64,000 nt of DNA from Asticcacaulis sp. AC466 (GTDB taxonomy: Bacteria > Pseudomonadota > Alphaproteobacteria > Caulobacterales > Caulobacteraceae): the NCBI RefSeq assembly GCF_000495815.1, contig NZ_AWGE01000012.1, forward strand, positions 124,001-188,000, in the 5' to 3' direction. Each line of letters begins with the position of its first letter. The first letter of the stretch is position 1. The notes below the pieces were generated by a model. The model ran no database searches. It saw only the letters and a list, made by a program, of their open reading frames with translations, and was not told the DNA's origin. A program made the translations under genes and the position numbers. This document shows, piece by piece, positions 27,455 through 36,829 of the stretch.

Positions 27455-27853
27455 ATGACACTTGTGCTCAATATTCTTTGGTTCATTTTGGGTGGTTTTG
27501 TCACTGGCTGCCTGTGGCTGCTGGGCGGTGCCGTCCTGGCCTGTACCATTGTCGGCCTGCCTTGGGCGTTCTCGGCGTGGCGCATTGCCGGCTTTGTGTT
27601 CTGGCCGTTCGGTAAGCAGATCGTTGATCGCGAAGGCTATACGGGCGAAGCGGATATCGGCACCGGATGTCTCGGAGTTGTGCTGAATGTCATCTGGTTC
27701 GTATTTGCCGGCTGGTACATCGCCTTGGCGCACGTCCTGGCCGCCATAGCCGAAGCGGTGACGATCGTAGGTATTCCCTTTGCATTCAAAGACATCCAAC
27801 TGGCGCAACTCGCCTTGGCGCCCGTGGGCAAGATGGTCGTCGATAAACCGTAG
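27455..27853 (+). CDS. YccF domain inner-membrane protein
   Basis: The 132-residue protein has two YccF (DUF307) repeats. MTLVLNILWFILGGFVTGCLW begins the first and LNVIWFVFAGWYIALAHVL begins the second. Each is followed by a VGLPWAFSAWRIA or VGIPFAFKDIQLAQLAL segment, with an apparent PFG/PVGK turn. Four membrane helices are likely. The function of YccF is not established. I chose ATG 27455 over 27440 because AAAGGA precedes it at good spacing and the family begins with the LLNILWF-type segment. It is convergent with the HAMP protein. Confidence 0.88.
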   Translation: MTLVLNILWFILGGFVTGCLWLLGGAVLACTIVGLPWAFSAWRIAGFVFWPFGKQIVDREGYTGEADIGTGCLGVVLNVIWFVFAGWYIALAHVLAAIAEAVTIVGIPFAFKDIQLAQLALAPVGKMVVDKP

Positions 27854-27884
27854 CAGATGTCGGTAGACAGCGTGGTATTTCGCT

Positions 27885-27969
27885 CTGACTCAATCGAATC
27901 GGCGCTCTATTTCCTTTGTTTTAAGGGCTTTTGTCCGAAAAGTGCGTCAACCTTTGTGGAAAAGCTTTA
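27885..27969. repeat. Degenerate composite hairpin repeat
   Basis: The order of CGCTCTGACTCAATCGAATCGGCGCTCT, a T-rich linker, CCGAAAAGTGCGTCA and GGAAAAGCTTTAA matches the repeat at 37904-38004. The arms have many mismatches, so it appears to be a decayed copy. Its final TTA is the stop codon of the minus-strand HAMP gene. It lies between convergent genes. Confidence 0.7.
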
Positions 27970-28809
27970 ATCGAGCAATATTTCCCGCAACTTCATCTCT
28001 TCGCGTTGTTCAGCCTCGCGTTGCGCGGCGGCCAGACGTTCTGCCTCAATGGCGCGCGTCTTCAGCACGGCTAGGGCACGCCACACGGACGCCACCTCAT
28101 CTTCCGAATCAGGCACTACGAAAGCGTGCTCATACTCGCCTTTCGATGTTTTGATTATGGCCGATGCCAGGTCGCGCAGGGGTGTTGTAATGAAGTGCGA
28201 TACCATCCACACCGACAGGCCCATTATTATAGCTATGGCGAACAGAGCCGTGATCAGGAATTCACCGGAGCGGCGTTTGCTGTAGGCCTCTGCGGTTCCC
28301 TTGACCGTAGTCAACTCCTGTCGCGTGGATTGCTCAAGGCTTTCGACCTGAGCTTGAAAGGCGATGCGGTGGGAACGGTTGCCGATGCTGAGCTTTTGCG
28401 CTGCGGCCAAGTCACCGGCGGCGGCCAATTGAGCCACGCGGCGGCGCAGAGCCACAAATGTGTCTGCCTGAGCCGCCAGAGCTTTGAGCCGCGGTTGCTC
28501 GGCGGGCAGGGCGACGGCTTGCCAGTCCGTGAGCAAAATTTGCATCTCGTCGAGACTGCGGTTCAGACCGGCCACAAAGCCGGCGTTTTGGTCGGGGTCT
28601 TCGGCATTGTACAGGCCGCGCGTTTCCATGACCACATTGCTTATAAGGTGATTGAAGCGCTCGCCTCGCCAGGCCGCATCATAGGCATGATCATAGGTTT
28701 TTATCATGCGGTTATAGTCGGCTATGGTCATCAGACCCAGACCCGTGAGACCGATTGCCATGAGAGCAAAACAGCCCACCAGAATCAAAATACGTGCGCG
28801 GATCGACAT
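27967..28809 (-). CDS. Chemoreceptor-like membrane sensor ending after its HAMP domain
   Basis: The 280-residue protein has a transmembrane helix at residues 7-30 (ILILVGCFALMAIGLTGLGL) and a periplasmic four-helix-bundle sensor (about 31-185). A second helix FLITALFAIAIIMGLSVWMV is followed by HAMP (TTPLRDLASAIIKTSKGEYEH) and a glutamate/arginine-rich coil ending MKLREILLD. A methyl-accepting protein would continue with about 250 residues of signalling coil, which is absent. The stop codon falls in the end of a decayed repeat, so truncation is possible. Alternatively it is a standalone HAMP sensor acting with another partner. Confidence 0.8.
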   Translation of the reverse strand: MSIRARILILVGCFALMAIGLTGLGLMTIADYNRMIKTYDHAYDAAWRGERFNHLISNVVMETRGLYNAEDPDQNAGFVAGLNRSLDEMQILLTDWQAVALPAEQPRLKALAAQADTFVALRRRVAQLAAAGDLAAAQKLSIGNRSHRIAFQAQVESLEQSTRQELTTVKGTAEAYSKRRSGEFLITALFAIAIIMGLSVWMVSHFITTPLRDLASAIIKTSKGEYEHAFVVPDSEDEVASVWRALAVLKTRAIEAERLAAAQREAEQREEMKLREILLD

Positions 28810-28863
28810 TGCGACCTCCCCAGTTGGAAGACAGCATAAAGCGAAAGGTTAAGAAATCCGTGA

Positions 28864-28894
28864 AAGAAAAAACCCGGATCGAGAGATCCGGGTT
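28864..28894 (-). terminator. Terminator of the hexuronate-type MFS gene
   Basis: On the minus strand AACCCGGATC / GATCCGGGTT forms a perfect stem with a 4-base loop, followed by TTTTTCTTTC. Confidence 0.9.
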
Positions 28895-28925
28895 GAAATA
28901 GAGAGACAAGGCGGGCGCGCAGAGG

Positions 28926-30281
28926 TTATGCGACGCCGTCCAGCTTCGTGGTGCGTTCCAGCTTCGGGCTGATCAGGTGAATAACGATCAGGGCAATCAG
29001 GTAGGCTGAGCCGGCCATCCAGAAGATGGTTTTGTAAGAGCCGGTCGTTTCCAGGATGAACCCGACATTCTTCGACATCAACATGCCGCCAATGGCGCCG
29101 CACATGCCGCCAAAGCCAATGACGGAGGCGACGGCCTTTCGCGGCACGGTGTCGGTCGGCAAGGTATAGACGTTGGCCGAAAAGGCCTGGTGTGCGGCGG
29201 TGGCGATACCGATAATGAGCACGGCCGTCCAAAGGTCCTTTACGCCATTGAGGAAGAAGACCGGCATCACGAGAAGGGCAAAGACGAGCAGGGTGATCTT
29301 GCGTGACCAGTTGACGCTGACGCCCGATTTGATCAGCTTACCCGACAGCCAGCCGCCGGCCACCGAGCCCACGTCCGACATCAGATAGATGGCGATAATC
29401 GGCAGACCGAAGCTTGACAGGTCGAGGCCGTAATTTTTCTTCAGCATACCCGGCAGCCAGAACAGCCAGACCCACCAGATCGGATCGATCAGGAATTTGG
29501 CGATGGCGAACAGCCAGGTTTCCTTGACGGCGATGATTTTCAGCCAGGGAATCTTGGCGCCGGTATCGGCCGGATCGCTTTCGATGATGGCCAGCTCCGC
29601 GGCGTTGACCTTCGGATGTTCACGCGGACTACGGTACATGATCCACCAGGCGACGACCCAGACCATGCTGAGCAATCCGGTGACGAAGAAGCAGGCGCGC
29701 CAGCCCCAGCCAAGGCCAGTCATGCTCAGGTGATACTCGCCGAAGGCCATGTTGACGAAAGGCAGGGTGATCAGGGGGATGGCGAACGGGGCGATGATGG
29801 CGCCCAGGTTCGAACCGGCATTGAAGATGCCAACGGCCAGTGCCCGTTCCTTTTGCGGGAACCACTCGGCAATAGCCTTCAGGCTGGCTGGGAAGGCGCC
29901 GGACTCGCCGATCCCGAGGGCAAAGCGAGCCATCATGAACTGGGTGGCGTTGCCGACGAAGCCGGTCAGGGTATGGGAAATGGTCCAGATAACGAAGGCG
30001 ATGGTGTAGCCGGTGCGGGCGCCGAAGCGGTCAATAATACCGCCGAACGTGATGTAGCCGATGGCGTAGGCGCATTGGAACCAGAAAACGATGTCGGCAT
30101 AGGTCTGTTCGGTCCAGCCCTGTTCAGCGCCGACCGTATCCTTCAACAACGCGAAGGTCTGGCGGTGAGTGTAGTTGATGACCATGGCCACCAGCAGCAT
30201 GATGCAGATGACCCACCGGTATTTACTGGCCTTGCCGGCCGCCGTGTTTATGACGGCATCAGGGCTTTGATCCTGTGACAT
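28926..30281 (-). CDS. MFS transporter, hexuronate/anion:cation symporter type
   Basis: The 451-residue inner-membrane protein has about 12 helices. The N-terminal region has VINYTHRQTFALLKDTVGAE, GGIIDRFGARTGYTIAF and RFALGIGESGAFPASLKAIAEWFPQKERALAVGIFNAGSNLGAI, hallmarks of the ACS subfamily that includes ExuT, GudP and related sugar-acid importers. The substrate is therefore probably a hexuronate, aldonate or similar acid, which fits the sugar-acid genes downstream in the window. It has its own terminator. The LysR gene lies 110 bp upstream on the same strand. Confidence 0.9.
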   Translation of the reverse strand: MSQDQSPDAVINTAAGKASKYRWVICIMLLVAMVINYTHRQTFALLKDTVGAEQGWTEQTYADIVFWFQCAYAIGYITFGGIIDRFGARTGYTIAFVIWTISHTLTGFVGNATQFMMARFALGIGESGAFPASLKAIAEWFPQKERALAVGIFNAGSNLGAIIAPFAIPLITLPFVNMAFGEYHLSMTGLGWGWRACFFVTGLLSMVWVVAWWIMYRSPREHPKVNAAELAIIESDPADTGAKIPWLKIIAVKETWLFAIAKFLIDPIWWVWLFWLPGMLKKNYGLDLSSFGLPIIAIYLMSDVGSVAGGWLSGKLIKSGVSVNWSRKITLLVFALLVMPVFFLNGVKDLWTAVLIIGIATAAHQAFSANVYTLPTDTVPRKAVASVIGFGGMCGAIGGMLMSKNVGFILETTGSYKTIFWMAGSAYLIALIVIHLISPKLERTTKLDGVA

Positions 30282-30392
30282 TACGTTTCCCTAGGCATTT
30301 ATTCTTATAGAGTCGTTGACATTTAGCTCAGAACAGGCGGCGATACTAGGCAAGAAATGACACCGGTGACAAGGTTGAATTTCGCTCTAAAT

Positions 30393-31295
30393 CTAGCCCA
30401 TGCGGACATGTTCACCAAGAAAGTCGAGAAATGCACGAATCCGGCCGGGCATGTGACCACCCTGACCCAGATAAACGGCGTGCAATTCCTCAATGTCTCC
30501 TGGATTGTACGCCTCCAGGACGGGCACGAGCCGTCCCTGCGCGACATCTTCGGCCGTCATGTAACGTGCCAGACGCGCCAGGCCAAGGCCGTCGAGGCAC
30601 AGGCGGTGGACGCTGTCGCCGTCGCCAACCTTGACAGGTCCGGGGACAGTGAAAATGTCCGTTCGTCCGTCGATCACCAAAGGCCATCCATCCATCATCC
30701 GGCTGTAGCCGAAGCCAACGGAGCGATGGTGGACCAGATCGCCGGGGGTACGCGGCGTACTGTATCTGGCCAAGTAGGCGGGGCTGGCGACGATATCCAG
30801 CCGTGTTTCGCCCAGTTTACGCGCCATCAGGCCTGAACTCTTCATCGGTCCCGATCGCAGGGCAACATCGGTGCGCTGTTCGTAAAGATCGACAACCAGG
30901 TCGGTCATGGAAATGTCGAGCTCGACTTCCGGGTACAGGGCCAGGAAGTGTGGCACCAAAGGCAGCAGAATGCGACGCCCGACGGGAACATTGACGCTGA
31001 CCCTAAGGCGGCCGCGTGGTGTGCGATGGGCCCCGATGCTGCGCTCCGTGTCATCAAGGTCGGCCAGGAGGCGTACGCTGCGCTCGAAAAACAGTTCGCC
31101 TTCGGGCGTCAGCAGCAGCTTGCGGGTTGAGCGGTTGATCAGGCGTGAGCCGAGTCGCGCCTCAAGCCGGCTGATCAACTTGCTGACCGCCGACGGCGTT
31201 AGCCCCAGATCGCGCGCCGCCGGCGAAAATCCGCCCAGATCGACGACCCGGACAAAGGCTTCCATATCTCCGAACCGATTGCTGTCTTGGCGCAT
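30393..31295 (-). CDS. LysR-family transcriptional regulator
   Basis: The 300-residue protein has an N-terminal winged HTH (about residues 11-70: FVRVVDLGGFSPAARDLGLTPSAVSKLISRLEARLGSRLINRSTRKLLLTPEG). A periplasmic-binding-protein-like effector domain follows (RGRLRVSVNVPVGRRILLPLVPHFLALYPEVELDIS). It resembles the DmlR/AaeR branch. It is divergent from an MFS efflux gene with 92 bp between, the standard LysR arrangement, and probably controls that gene. ATCA-N9-TGAT at 31302-31318 in this gap is a possible binding site. The start may instead be M11. Confidence 0.92.
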   Translation of the reverse strand: MRQDSNRFGDMEAFVRVVDLGGFSPAARDLGLTPSAVSKLISRLEARLGSRLINRSTRKLLLTPEGELFFERSVRLLADLDDTERSIGAHRTPRGRLRVSVNVPVGRRILLPLVPHFLALYPEVELDISMTDLVVDLYEQRTDVALRSGPMKSSGLMARKLGETRLDIVASPAYLARYSTPRTPGDLVHHRSVGFGYSRMMDGWPLVIDGRTDIFTVPGPVKVGDGDSVHRLCLDGLGLARLARYMTAEDVAQGRLVPVLEAYNPGDIEELHAVYLGQGGHMPGRIRAFLDFLGEHVRMG

Positions 31296-31387
31296 AATGA
31301 AATCAACTCACAAATGATATTCTACCACGCACTCTAATTCATCCGGGGCGAAGCGTCTATCTGATGCGCTCGAAATGGAGTTTTCTC

Positions 31388-32551
31388 ATGCCCCTCGCAC
31401 TCTACGCCTTAACGATCGGCGCCTTTGGCATAGGCGTCACCGAATTTGTCATCATGGGCCTGTTGCTCGATGTCGGTCACGATTTCCATGTCACGGTCTC
31501 CAGGGCGGGCCTGTTGATCAGCGGCTATGCGCTTGGCGTGGTGGCCGGCGCCCCCTTGCTGACCGGATGGATGTCGCGCTGGCCGCAAAAGACGGCATTG
31601 ATCGTCCTGATGCTCATCTTCACCATCGGCAATATCGCCTGCGCCCTGGCGCCGAACTATGGAATGCTCATGACCGCCCGGGTGATTACGGCATTGGCGC
31701 ACGGCACCTTCTTCGGCATCGGTTCGGTACTGGCGACCTCCCTTGTGCCGACGGAGCGCCGGGCGTCGGCCGTGGCGCTTATGTTCACTGGCCTGACGGT
31801 CGCAAATGTGCTGGGCGTGCCGTTCGGCACCTGGTTGGGCCAGCATTATGGCTGGCGCGCTACCTTCTGGGCCGTCGGCCTGATCGGCGTGGCCGCAATG
31901 GTGGTGCTGGCGGCCTTCGTCCCGCATACCGAAGCGCCGAAAGAGGTCGAAAGCTGGAAAAGCGATTTCCGCATCTTCACGCGCCGCCCGGTGCTTCTGG
32001 GATTGCTGACGACGGTGCTGGGCTTTGCCGGGGTTTTCGCGGTCTTTACCTATATCGCCCCGTTACTGACCACCCTCACCAGGTTCAGTGAAGGCGCGGT
32101 TGCGCCGATCCTGCTGGTTTTCGGCGGCGGGCTGGTCATCGGCAATCTGCTGGGCGGGCGTCTGGCCGACAGAAACCTGGTCGGTGCCTTGCTGGGCGCG
32201 ATTATCGCCCTGTTTGCGGTCCTGGTGTTCGGCGCCTTCGCCTTGCACGATAAGGTCGGGGCCGTCCTGTTCGTCTTCGGTTTGGGCGTCACGGGCTTTG
32301 CCACGGTGCCGCCGTTGCAGATCTGGGTGCTCGGCAAGGCGGAAGGGTCCGGTCAGAGCCTGGCTTCCAGCTTTAACATCGCGGCCTTCAATCTTGGCAA
32401 CGCCATCGGCGCGTGGATCGGGGGCGCGGTCATTGCCGGCTATGCTCACGGGCTCAACCTCCTGCCCTGGGTGGCGGCGATCCTGCCGGTGTCCGCCTTC
32501 GCGGTAGCGTGGCTGGCCATTCGCCTGGAGCGCAAACCGCAACTGGCCTAA
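31388..32551 (+). CDS. MFS sugar-efflux-type transporter (AraJ-like)
   Basis: The 387-residue inner-membrane protein has about 12 helices and begins MPLALYALTIGAFGIGVTEF. This start and ARVITALAHGTFFGIGSVLATSLVP resemble the AraJ/YdhP/DHA1 efflux subfamily, which exports sugars or drugs; the substrate is unknown. I chose ATG 31388 because GGAG lies seven bases upstream; ATG 31364 has no clear site. The gene is divergent from the LysR gene and ends at a bidirectional terminator facing the pentonate dehydratase gene. Confidence 0.88.
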   Translation: MPLALYALTIGAFGIGVTEFVIMGLLLDVGHDFHVTVSRAGLLISGYALGVVAGAPLLTGWMSRWPQKTALIVLMLIFTIGNIACALAPNYGMLMTARVITALAHGTFFGIGSVLATSLVPTERRASAVALMFTGLTVANVLGVPFGTWLGQHYGWRATFWAVGLIGVAAMVVLAAFVPHTEAPKEVESWKSDFRIFTRRPVLLGLLTTVLGFAGVFAVFTYIAPLLTTLTRFSEGAVAPILLVFGGGLVIGNLLGGRLADRNLVGALLGAIIALFAVLVFGAFALHDKVGAVLFVFGLGVTGFATVPPLQIWVLGKAEGSGQSLASSFNIAAFNLGNAIGAWIGGAVIAGYAHGLNLLPWVAAILPVSAFAVAWLAIRLERKPQLA

Positions 32552-32563
32552 GGCATATAATAA

Positions 32564-32595
32564 AAAAGCCGCCCGGTTTGATCCGGGCGGCTTTT
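32564..32595. terminator. Bidirectional terminator between convergent genes
   Basis: AAAAGCCGCCCGG / CCGGGCGGCTTTT forms a perfect 13-bp stem with a T-tract on both strands. It serves the MFS gene and the dehydratase operon. Confidence 0.92.
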
Positions 32596-32617
32596 CTTAG
32601 TGAGTACGGCAGATGAC

Positions 32618-34429
32618 CTAGTGGTTGTCGCGTGGCAGGCCGCGCATCTGGGCGATGTGCTGGAACTCGATGGCGTCTTCCAGGCAGGCGCCGGTGCCCA
32701 TCTGACCCACCGTGCGGCGTTGCATGGCTTGCCATGGCGTCTGGCTGGCGGGGTACTTGTAGCCGCCTTCGGCTTCCAGCTTTTCGCGGCGGGTTTTCAG
32801 TTCCTCGTCAGAGATCAGTACGTTGACCGTACCGGCCTTGAGGTCGACGCGAACCTGGTCGCCCGTCTTGAGCAGGGCCAGATTGCCGCCGGCTGCAGCT
32901 TCGGGCGAGGCGTTGAGAATGGACGGTGAGCCCGAAGTGCCGGACTGGCGGCCGTCACCGATACAGGCCAGCGAATGGATGCCGCGCTTGATCAGATAGG
33001 TCGGCGCACGCATGTTGACCACTTCGGCCGCGCCGGGATAGCCGATCGGACCCGCGCCGCGCATGAACAGGATGCAGTGCTCGTCGATGCCAAGCGACTC
33101 GTCGTCGATGCGGTGGTGATAGTCTTCCGGGCCGTCGAACACGATGGCGCGACCGACGAAGGCTTCCGGATCGGCGGGGTTCGACAGATACCGTTCGCGG
33201 AATTCCGGCGAAATGACGGAAACCTTCATCACGGCCGAATCGAACAAATTGCCGGTCAGTACACGGAAACCGGCCCGCGTTTTCAGCGGCTTGTCATAGG
33301 TCTTGATGACGTTTTCGTCTTCGATCGCCGCATTGCCGCAGTTTTCGCCGATCGTCTTGCCGTTGACGGTCAGGGCGTCCTCGTGGATCAGACCTTGGGT
33401 CATCAACTGCTTGACGACGGCGGGCACGCCGCCGGCATGGTGGTAGTCTTCACCCAGATATTCACCGGCCGGCATCAGGTTGACGAGCAGGGACACGTCT
33501 TCGCCGTAAGTCTGCCATTCTTCCACCGACAGATCGACACCGATATGACGGGCCAGAGCATTCAGGTGGATGGGGGCATTGGTCGAGCCGCCGATGGCGG
33601 AGTTGACGCGGATAGCGTTGACGAAGGCCTCCTTGGTCAGGATGTCCGATGGCTTGAGGTCTTCATGCACCATGTCGACGATGCGTTTGCCGGTCAGGTA
33701 GGCCGTTTCCTGGCGGTCGCGGTGCGGTGCGGGGATGGCGGCGGAATAGGGCAATTGCATGCCGAGTGCTTCGGCCAGCGAGTTCATTGTCGTCGCGGTG
33801 CCCATGGTGTTGCAATAGCCAGTGGACGGCGCGGAGGACGCGACGAGCTTGATGAAGCCTTGATAGTCGATTTCGCCGGCGGCCAGCAGTTCACGTGCCT
33901 TCCAGACGATGGTGCCGGAACCGGTGCGCTGACCCTTGTACCAGCCATTGAGCATCGGGCCGACCGATAGGGCGATGGCAGGGATATTGACCGTCGCCGC
34001 CGCCATCAGACAAGCCGGCGTCGTCTTATCACACCCGATCGTCAGAACGACGCCGTCGAGCGGATAGCCGTACAGCACCTCGACCAGGCCGATATAGGCC
34101 AGGTTGCGGTCCAGACCCGCCGTCGGGCGCTTGCCCGTTTCCTGGATGGGGTGAACCGGAAATTCCAGCGCAATGCCGCCGGCTTCCCGGATGCCTTCAC
34201 GGATCCGGTCGGCCAGGACAAGGTGGTGGCGGTTGCAGGGAGAGAGGTCCGACCCCGTCTGGGCGATGCCAATGATGGGCTTGCCGGATTGCAGTTCTTC
34301 GAGCGAAAGCCCGAAGTTCATGTAGCGCTCGAGGTAAAGCGCCGTCATGTCCGGGTTCGACGGATTGTCGAACCAGGCACGGGAACGCAGCTTGGTCGCC
34401 TTGACGGAAGGATCAGTGGAGTCGGACAT
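32618..34429 (-). CDS. xylD: Xylonate-type (pentonate) dehydratase, IlvD/EDD family
   Basis: The 603-residue enzyme removes water from an aldonic acid to give the 2-keto-3-deoxy acid. Iron-sulfur ligand candidates are Cys65 (DLSPCNRHH), Cys133 ([11 protein letters not shown]) and Cys206 ([11 protein letters not shown]). The N-terminus, [20 protein letters not shown], and overall length are those of the D-xylonate dehydratase XylD of Caulobacter. L-arabonate or other pentonates are also possible, since the arabonate dehydratases are close relatives. The gene starts eight bases after the lipoprotein mutarotase gene ends, so the two form an operon. A xylose dehydrogenase or lactonase is not in the window. 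Confidence 0.88.
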   Translation of the reverse strand: MSDSTDPSVKATKLRSRAWFDNPSNPDMTALYLERYMNFGLSLEELQSGKPIIGIAQTGSDLSPCNRHHLVLADRIREGIREAGGIALEFPVHPIQETGKRPTAGLDRNLAYIGLVEVLYGYPLDGVVLTIGCDKTTPACLMAAATVNIPAIALSVGPMLNGWYKGQRTGSGTIVWKARELLAAGEIDYQGFIKLVASSAPSTGYCNTMGTATTMNSLAEALGMQLPYSAAIPAPHRDRQETAYLTGKRIVDMVHEDLKPSDILTKEAFVNAIRVNSAIGGSTNAPIHLNALARHIGVDLSVEEWQTYGEDVSLLVNLMPAGEYLGEDYHHAGGVPAVVKQLMTQGLIHEDALTVNGKTIGENCGNAAIEDENVIKTYDKPLKTRAGFRVLTGNLFDSAVMKVSVISPEFRERYLSNPADPEAFVGRAIVFDGPEDYHHRIDDESLGIDEHCILFMRGAGPIGYPGAAEVVNMRAPTYLIKRGIHSLACIGDGRQSGTSGSPSILNASPEAAAGGNLALLKTGDQVRVDLKAGTVNVLISDEELKTRREKLEAEGGYKYPASQTPWQAMQRRTVGQMGTGACLEDAIEFQHIAQMRGLPRDNH

Positions 34430-34437
34430 CTGTACTC

Positions 34438-35625
34438 TTATTTCACAACATAGAAGTGATGGACGGTCGTCTGGGTGTAGGTTTGACCCGGATCGAGGCG
34501 TGTGGTGGGGAAGTCGGGGTGGTTCGGGCTATCCGGATAGCGCTGAGCTTCGAAGGCGATGGCCTGATACTTGACCAGCTTCTGGCCGCCCTTGCCCGCA
34601 ACGGTGCCGTCGAGGAAGTTGCCGGTATACATCTGGATACCCGGTTCGGTGGTCGAGATGGTCATGCCGCGGCCGGACGTCTTGTCTTCCAGAGTTACCG
34701 CCAGTTTCGGCGTCGGTGTCACACCGCCACGGATGACGTAATTGTGGTCGATGCCGCCGTTGCCGATGACAATCTGCGGGTCCTTAGAGGTCACGCGCTC
34801 GCTGACCAGGGCCGGGGTAGTGAAGTCGAAGGGCGTACCTTTGACCGGCATTTCCTTGCCCGTCGGGATCAGAGTCTTATCGACCGGCAGAATGGCGTCG
34901 GACTGGATGGTCAGCATGGCGTCGGTGGCGGGGCGCGTCGCCGGAATGCCGCCGAGATTGAACAGGCCGTGATTGGTCATGTTGATCACGGTCGGCTTGT
35001 CGGTGGTCGCCTTGTAGCTGACGGTCAGGTCATTGTTTTCATTAAGCGAATAGGTCACCTCGGCCACGACCTTGCCGGGATAGCCCTGATCGCCGTCCGG
35101 CGAGGTCAGGGTGAAGGTCACCGACGAGGTGTCGCCACCGGACTTCACGTCCTTGATGGTCCAGTTGTTCTTGTCCCAGCCCTTGGTGCCGCCATGCAGC
35201 GAATTCGGCGCATTATTGATCGGCAGGGTGTAGGTCTTGCCATCCAGGGTGAACTTGCCCTTGGCGATGCGATTGGCGTAACGGCCGACCGTGACATTGG
35301 TATAGTTCGGGGTCTTTTCGTAGCCTTCGATGTTGTCGTAGCCGATGACAATATCGGCCGCCTTGCCGTCGCGGTCGGGGACCATCAAGCTCTGGATCGC
35401 AGCGCCGTAGGTGATGAGGCGGGCGGTGACGCCTTTTGAATTCTTGAGTTCAACCATCTCGACCTGGGTGCCGTCGGACAAGGCGCCGAAGGGCAGGCGG
35501 GTCGCCGTGGTGGCGCCGGCTGTTGCGGAAGCGGTTTCCGCCTTTTCCGCGGGCTTACTGCAGGCCCCAAGGGCCATCAGCACGCTTAGCCCCGCGACAA
35601 GCGCAATTCTCTTCGAATTCAGCAT
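34438..35625 (-). CDS. galM: Aldose 1-epimerase (mutarotase), lipoprotein form
   Basis: GalM interconverts alpha and beta anomers of sugars. A lipoprotein signal with lipobox LGAC (Cys22) and a low-complexity linker (residues 23-45) precedes the catalytic domain. Catalytic histidines lie in PNSLHGG and [13 protein letters not shown], and the glutamate lies in [16 protein letters not shown]. The ordinary enzyme is cytosolic at about 340 residues; this 395-residue version should be anchored in the periplasm, where it could equilibrate sugars before uptake or oxidation. It is the first gene of an operon with xylD. An operator-like site lies 125 bp upstream of its start. Confidence 0.92.
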   Translation of the reverse strand: MLNSKRIALVAGLSVLMALGACSKPAEKAETASATAGATTATRLPFGALSDGTQVEMVELKNSKGVTARLITYGAAIQSLMVPDRDGKAADIVIGYDNIEGYEKTPNYTNVTVGRYANRIAKGKFTLDGKTYTLPINNAPNSLHGGTKGWDKNNWTIKDVKSGGDTSSVTFTLTSPDGDQGYPGKVVAEVTYSLNENNDLTVSYKATTDKPTVINMTNHGLFNLGGIPATRPATDAMLTIQSDAILPVDKTLIPTGKEMPVKGTPFDFTTPALVSERVTSKDPQIVIGNGGIDHNYVIRGGVTPTPKLAVTLEDKTSGRGMTISTTEPGIQMYTGNFLDGTVAGKGGQKLVKYQAIAFEAQRYPDSPNHPDFPTTRLDPGQTYTQTTVHHFYVVK

Positions 35626-35749
35626 ATTACATCCTCTCTGAGATCAACCGTACCGTCATTGGGCGGCCGGCCTCCAACCTGTGTTGCACCCCTGATGAGA
35701 CTCCGGGCGCGTAATTATGAGTCACCATCTCCGTCATACCGCGCGGGCA

Positions 35750-35761
35750 TTAGTCAGACAA
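35750..35761. promoter_or_regulatory. Candidate FadR-type operator upstream of galM-xylD
   Basis: On the minus strand the sequence reads TTGTCTGACTAA. It differs by one base from TTGTCTGAGTAA upstream of the GguC gene. FadR-subfamily regulators typically bind TNGTNNNACNA-like sites, and a FadR-type gene lies between the two units. Confidence 0.5.
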
Positions 35762-35883
35762 TAAAAAAAGTATATATCGTACAAAATAAAACAGAAAACG
35801 GATCAAATAATCGCGTTCAGATGCATGGCAGACCGTGGCCCATCCCAGGCCTGTTTCCCGTCACTATACAGAGGCACTGATTC

Positions 35884-36705
35884 TTAGGGATGGAAGGTCT
35901 TCTGCGTGTCTTCGTGGGCCATGCGGATCAGCGATTCCATGCACCACCGCGCCCCGCCAGCATCGCGGCGTTCGATCGCTTCGAAGACACGCTCATGGTC
36001 CGGCACCGGATCGCGGGTCAGGGCGTTGTGACGAGCCTTGTAACGCGTGGTCCATGACACGGCGGCTTCAATGGAACTGGACAGCGAGGCCAAGGCCTCG
36101 TTGCCAGTCGCCTGGATCAGCGCATGGTGGAAGTCGAGATCGGCGCGGCGGCCGGTTTCCGTCTGTAAGGTGTCGCGCTTCATGATGTCCAGGGCGGCGC
36201 GCATCTGTTCCACCTGATCGTCACTGCGGCGCGTAGCCGCCAGCTCGGCAGCGGCGGGCTCGGTGATCAGCCGCAGCTCGAAGAGAGACTTGATGAAGTC
36301 CTGACTTGGCTCCGTTTCGAACATCCAGCCCAGAACTTCCGGGTCGAGCAGGTTCCAGCGTTCGCGTTCGGTGACGCGCGTGCCGGTTTTCGGCCGGCTT
36401 TCGACCATGCCCTTGGCGGCCAGGATGCGGATCGCTTCGCGATAGGCGGAGCGCGAGATGTCGAGCTTCGAACTTGATTCAATTTCATTGGGCAGGATCT
36501 CGCCCGATTTGAACGTGCCTTTGAGAATGTCTACGCCCAGACGATGGGCGAGGGCGCCGTGCAAACGGCCCTGATACATGCTGTGGCCGTGTATGGCGGC
36601 ATTGTGCTGGCCGTCCGTTCGCAACGGGCGTCCACCATTCATTTTCAGACGGGTGCCGGTCGGACGTAATTCGGTAGTGGGGGGCGGGGCGACGGGTTTT
36701 CTCAT
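35884..36705 (-). CDS. FadR-subfamily GntR transcriptional regulator
   Basis: The 273-residue protein has a winged helix-turn-helix (about residues 50-115: LGVDILKGTFKSGEILPNE, then SRSAYREAIRILAAKGMVESRPKTGTRV). An all-helical FCD effector domain follows (about 130-260: LFELRLITEPAAAELAATR, FHHALIQATGN and VPDHERVFEAIERRDAGGA). Such regulators respond to sugar acids such as gluconate or uronates. It is divergent from the GguC-type gene and lies upstream of galM-xylD, so it is the best candidate regulator of both. The N-terminal 40 residues look unstructured; the true start may be M24 or M43. Confidence 0.92.
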   Translation of the reverse strand: MRKPVAPPPTTELRPTGTRLKMNGGRPLRTDGQHNAAIHGHSMYQGRLHGALAHRLGVDILKGTFKSGEILPNEIESSSKLDISRSAYREAIRILAAKGMVESRPKTGTRVTERERWNLLDPEVLGWMFETEPSQDFIKSLFELRLITEPAAAELAATRRSDDQVEQMRAALDIMKRDTLQTETGRRADLDFHHALIQATGNEALASLSSSIEAAVSWTTRYKARHNALTRDPVPDHERVFEAIERRDAGGARWCMESLIRMAHEDTQKTFHP

Positions 36706-36726
36706 GCCTTAACACATGACATTGAA

Positions 36727-36741
36727 TTGTCTGTTTGACAA
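36727..36741. promoter_or_regulatory. Inverted repeat in the FadR-type / GguC divergent region
   Basis: TTGTC-TGTTT-GACAA has perfect 5-bp arms and shares TTGTCTG with the two 12-bp sites at 35750 and 36780. It lies 22 bp upstream of the regulator gene, suggesting autoregulation. Confidence 0.45.
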
Positions 36742-36779
36742 AGTGAATTTACAAGCTAAAGAGCTTGGGTTAAATCCAT

Positions 36780-36791
36780 TTGTCTGAGTAA
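36780..36791. promoter_or_regulatory. Candidate FadR-type operator upstream of the GguC-type gene
   Basis: TTGTCTGAGTAA lies 39 bp before the start codon. It is the one-mismatch partner of the site at 35750-35761. Confidence 0.5.
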
Positions 36792-36829
36792 ATAGCGCGG
36801 CGGACTGCCGAAAAAAGTGAGGAAATACC

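Noticed and set aside
30370-30400. CGCTCTAAAT near the LysR stop as another composite repeat
   Set aside because: Only a short fragment resembles the AGAGCG arm; there is no partner arm or CCGAAAAGTG hairpin.
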